A DNA stretch of 35,442 bases, taken from assembly GCA_021162745.1 (NCBI GenBank), contig JAGGYC010000143.1, positions 1 to 35,442 on the forward strand, written 5' to 3'. Position 1 is the stretch's first letter; each line of letters starts with the position of its first letter. Under the pieces are notes generated by a model. That model saw nothing but the letters and a program-made list of their open reading frames with translations. It did no database searches and was not told the DNA's origin. This stretch comes from Desulfuromonas sp. (GTDB lineage Bacteria; Desulfobacterota; Desulfuromonadia; Desulfuromonadales; Desulfuromonadaceae). Shown here one piece after another: positions 34,771 to 35,442 of this stretch. The translations under genes and the position numbers were made by a program.

Positions 34771-34980
34771 TCAAATCGCAATGTTAACCGGGCATGTTGA
34801 CCAGAGATAACCCAGGCCGACAAACCCCAGCGTCACCACCAGCAGCACAACGGCGACTCCACCCACCAATAAGCCTTCACGATAGTGTTTTTTCTTGAAC
34901 AGCAGGTAGGCAAGGTAAAAAAACAGCGCACAGAAAGGTGCTGAAAACAAAAACAACATAGGTAATGAAACTCCTTGCAT
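34771..34980 (-). CDS. Small membrane protein, two predicted transmembrane segments
   Basis: This is an unrecognised protein of up to 69 residues. Two hydrophobic segments (about residues 8-28 and 36-60) flank a basic loop (FKKKHYREG), giving a hairpin with a short C terminus. ATG 34980 has no strong ribosome site, and ATG 34959 has AAGGAG eleven bases upstream, so the start is uncertain. It lies 78 bases after the NifX-domain gene on the same strand and ends about 120 bases before a terminator. No function can be proposed. Confidence 0.6.
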   Translation of the reverse strand: MQGVSLPMLFLFSAPFCALFFYLAYLLFKKKHYREGLLVGGVAVVLLVVTLGFVGLGYLWSTCPVNIAI

Positions 34981-35058
34981 TCTCGAATCGGGTAATCACA
35001 TCACCCATTAAATTCCAATGGTAGCCCTCTTTGAGTTGCATTGTCAATGAACCGCCTG

Positions 35059-35442
35059 TTATTGCCACTTTTCCACGTTAGTCATCGTCTGATTCAACGC
35101 ATCTGTCGCATCGGTTTCAGTACGCACAACGATTTCCACCTCGGCATTGCCCAACACAAACCCCGGACCTTTACCAGCAAGATCTTGACGGACAATCATC
35201 ACATTCAAACCATTTTCCAACAGCCAATTGGCCACGGCAATCCCCTTGGCTTTTTCCTTATGACAAAATGGATTGGCCACAATGATGTCAGCAGTTACCT
35301 CACCATCAGATGGACACACAGAGACACGCCTGAAAAATGGCGCCTCACCAAAGTGATCAGAAATCGTCTGACGATCCTCACAAAGAGGCACGGCAAGATT
35401 GAGTTGTTCTGCCGGCAAGGGCGCACAATGGATCAGCACCTC
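35059..35442 (-). CDS. C-terminal NifX/NifB-type domain, 5' end cut by window edge (possible cation-efflux fusion)
   Basis: The frame is open to the window edge, so the true start lies outside. The visible 127 residues contain the dinitrogenase iron-molybdenum cofactor-type fold (PF02579-like), with LNLAVPLCEDRQTISDHFGEAPFFRRVSV, then a DIIVANPF block and a Gly/Pro loop. This fold binds metal clusters in NifX/NafY but is widespread in anaerobes outside nitrogen fixation. The upstream stretch EVLIHCAPLP resembles the linker of cation diffusion facilitator proteins that carry this domain at the C terminus. The efflux part is therefore an inference. Confidence 0.7.
   Translation of the reverse strand, partial: EVLIHCAPLPAEQLNLAVPLCEDRQTISDHFGEAPFFRRVSVCPSDGEVTADIIVANPFCHKEKAKGIAVANWLLENGLNVMIVRQDLAGKGPGFVLGNAEVEIVVRTETDATDALNQTMTNVEKWQ

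Overview
The window reads as a chromosomal segment of an anaerobic, Geobacter/Desulfuromonas/Pelobacter-like deltaproteobacterium (Desulfuromonadales-type). That placement is an inference. It rests on gene content: a ferredoxin-dependent 2-oxoacid oxidoreductase, a flavodiiron protein, a BadF/HgdC-type activase with its double-cubane reductase partner, a long rimP-nusA-infB-pnp information-processing cluster and a BioG-type biotin operon. Ribosomal protein S15 and IF-2 also look like those I recall from that group. No rRNA, tRNA, CRISPR array, prophage or intact insertion sequence was seen.

Layout. (1) 1-5450: a subtilisin-like secreted protease frame broken by an in-frame amber codon, a two-TM potassium channel and a CcdA-type membrane protein on the plus strand, then a convergent flavodiiron protein (minus). 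(2) 5445-6195: a gene-free stretch holding copy 1 of a ~335-bp interspersed repeat. (3) 6196-23584, all minus strand: read in transcription order, holC-rsmE, trmJ-hypothetical-rlmD, then rimP-nusA-ylxR/Q-infB-rbfA-nrnA-truB-rpsO-pnp, then an M16 peptidase, dut, a DUF493 gene, a YciO/YrdC-family gene and a small Cys-rich protein. Most junctions are overlapping stop/start codons. Intrinsic terminators fall after rlmD, infB, rpsO and pnp. (4) 23585-24113: terminator plus copy 2 of the repeat, in inverted orientation. (5) 24114-26824 (minus): a four-subunit 2-oxoacid:ferredoxin oxidoreductase (ferredoxin, alpha, beta, gamma). (6) 27192-29125 (plus, divergent): ATP-dependent activase and double-cubane-cluster reductase. 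(7) 29260-34412 (minus): biotin operon bioF-bioG-bioC-bioD-bioA plus a small Cys-rich ORF, with a recognisable BirA operator over its promoter. (8) 34771-35442: a small membrane protein and the C-terminal NifX-like part of a protein cut by the window edge.

How the parts fit. Region 3 couples transcription (NusA), ribosome maturation (RimP, RbfA), initiation (IF-2), rRNA/tRNA modification (TruB, RlmD, RsmE, TrmJ) and RNA decay (PNPase, NrnA). In the bio operon BioC and BioG open and close the methyl-ester disguise of the pimelate chain, and BioF, BioA and BioD build dethiobiotin; bioB is not in the window. The 2-oxoacid oxidoreductase makes reduced ferredoxin and is divergent from the activase/reductase pair, which needs low-potential electrons plus ATP, so a functional link is plausible but unproven.

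Most noteworthy: the double-cubane reductase system, the inverted 335-bp repeat pair bracketing the information-processing cluster, the amber codon replacing a probable Trp in the protease, and two independent in-frame tandem-repeat tracts in IF-2 and NusA.
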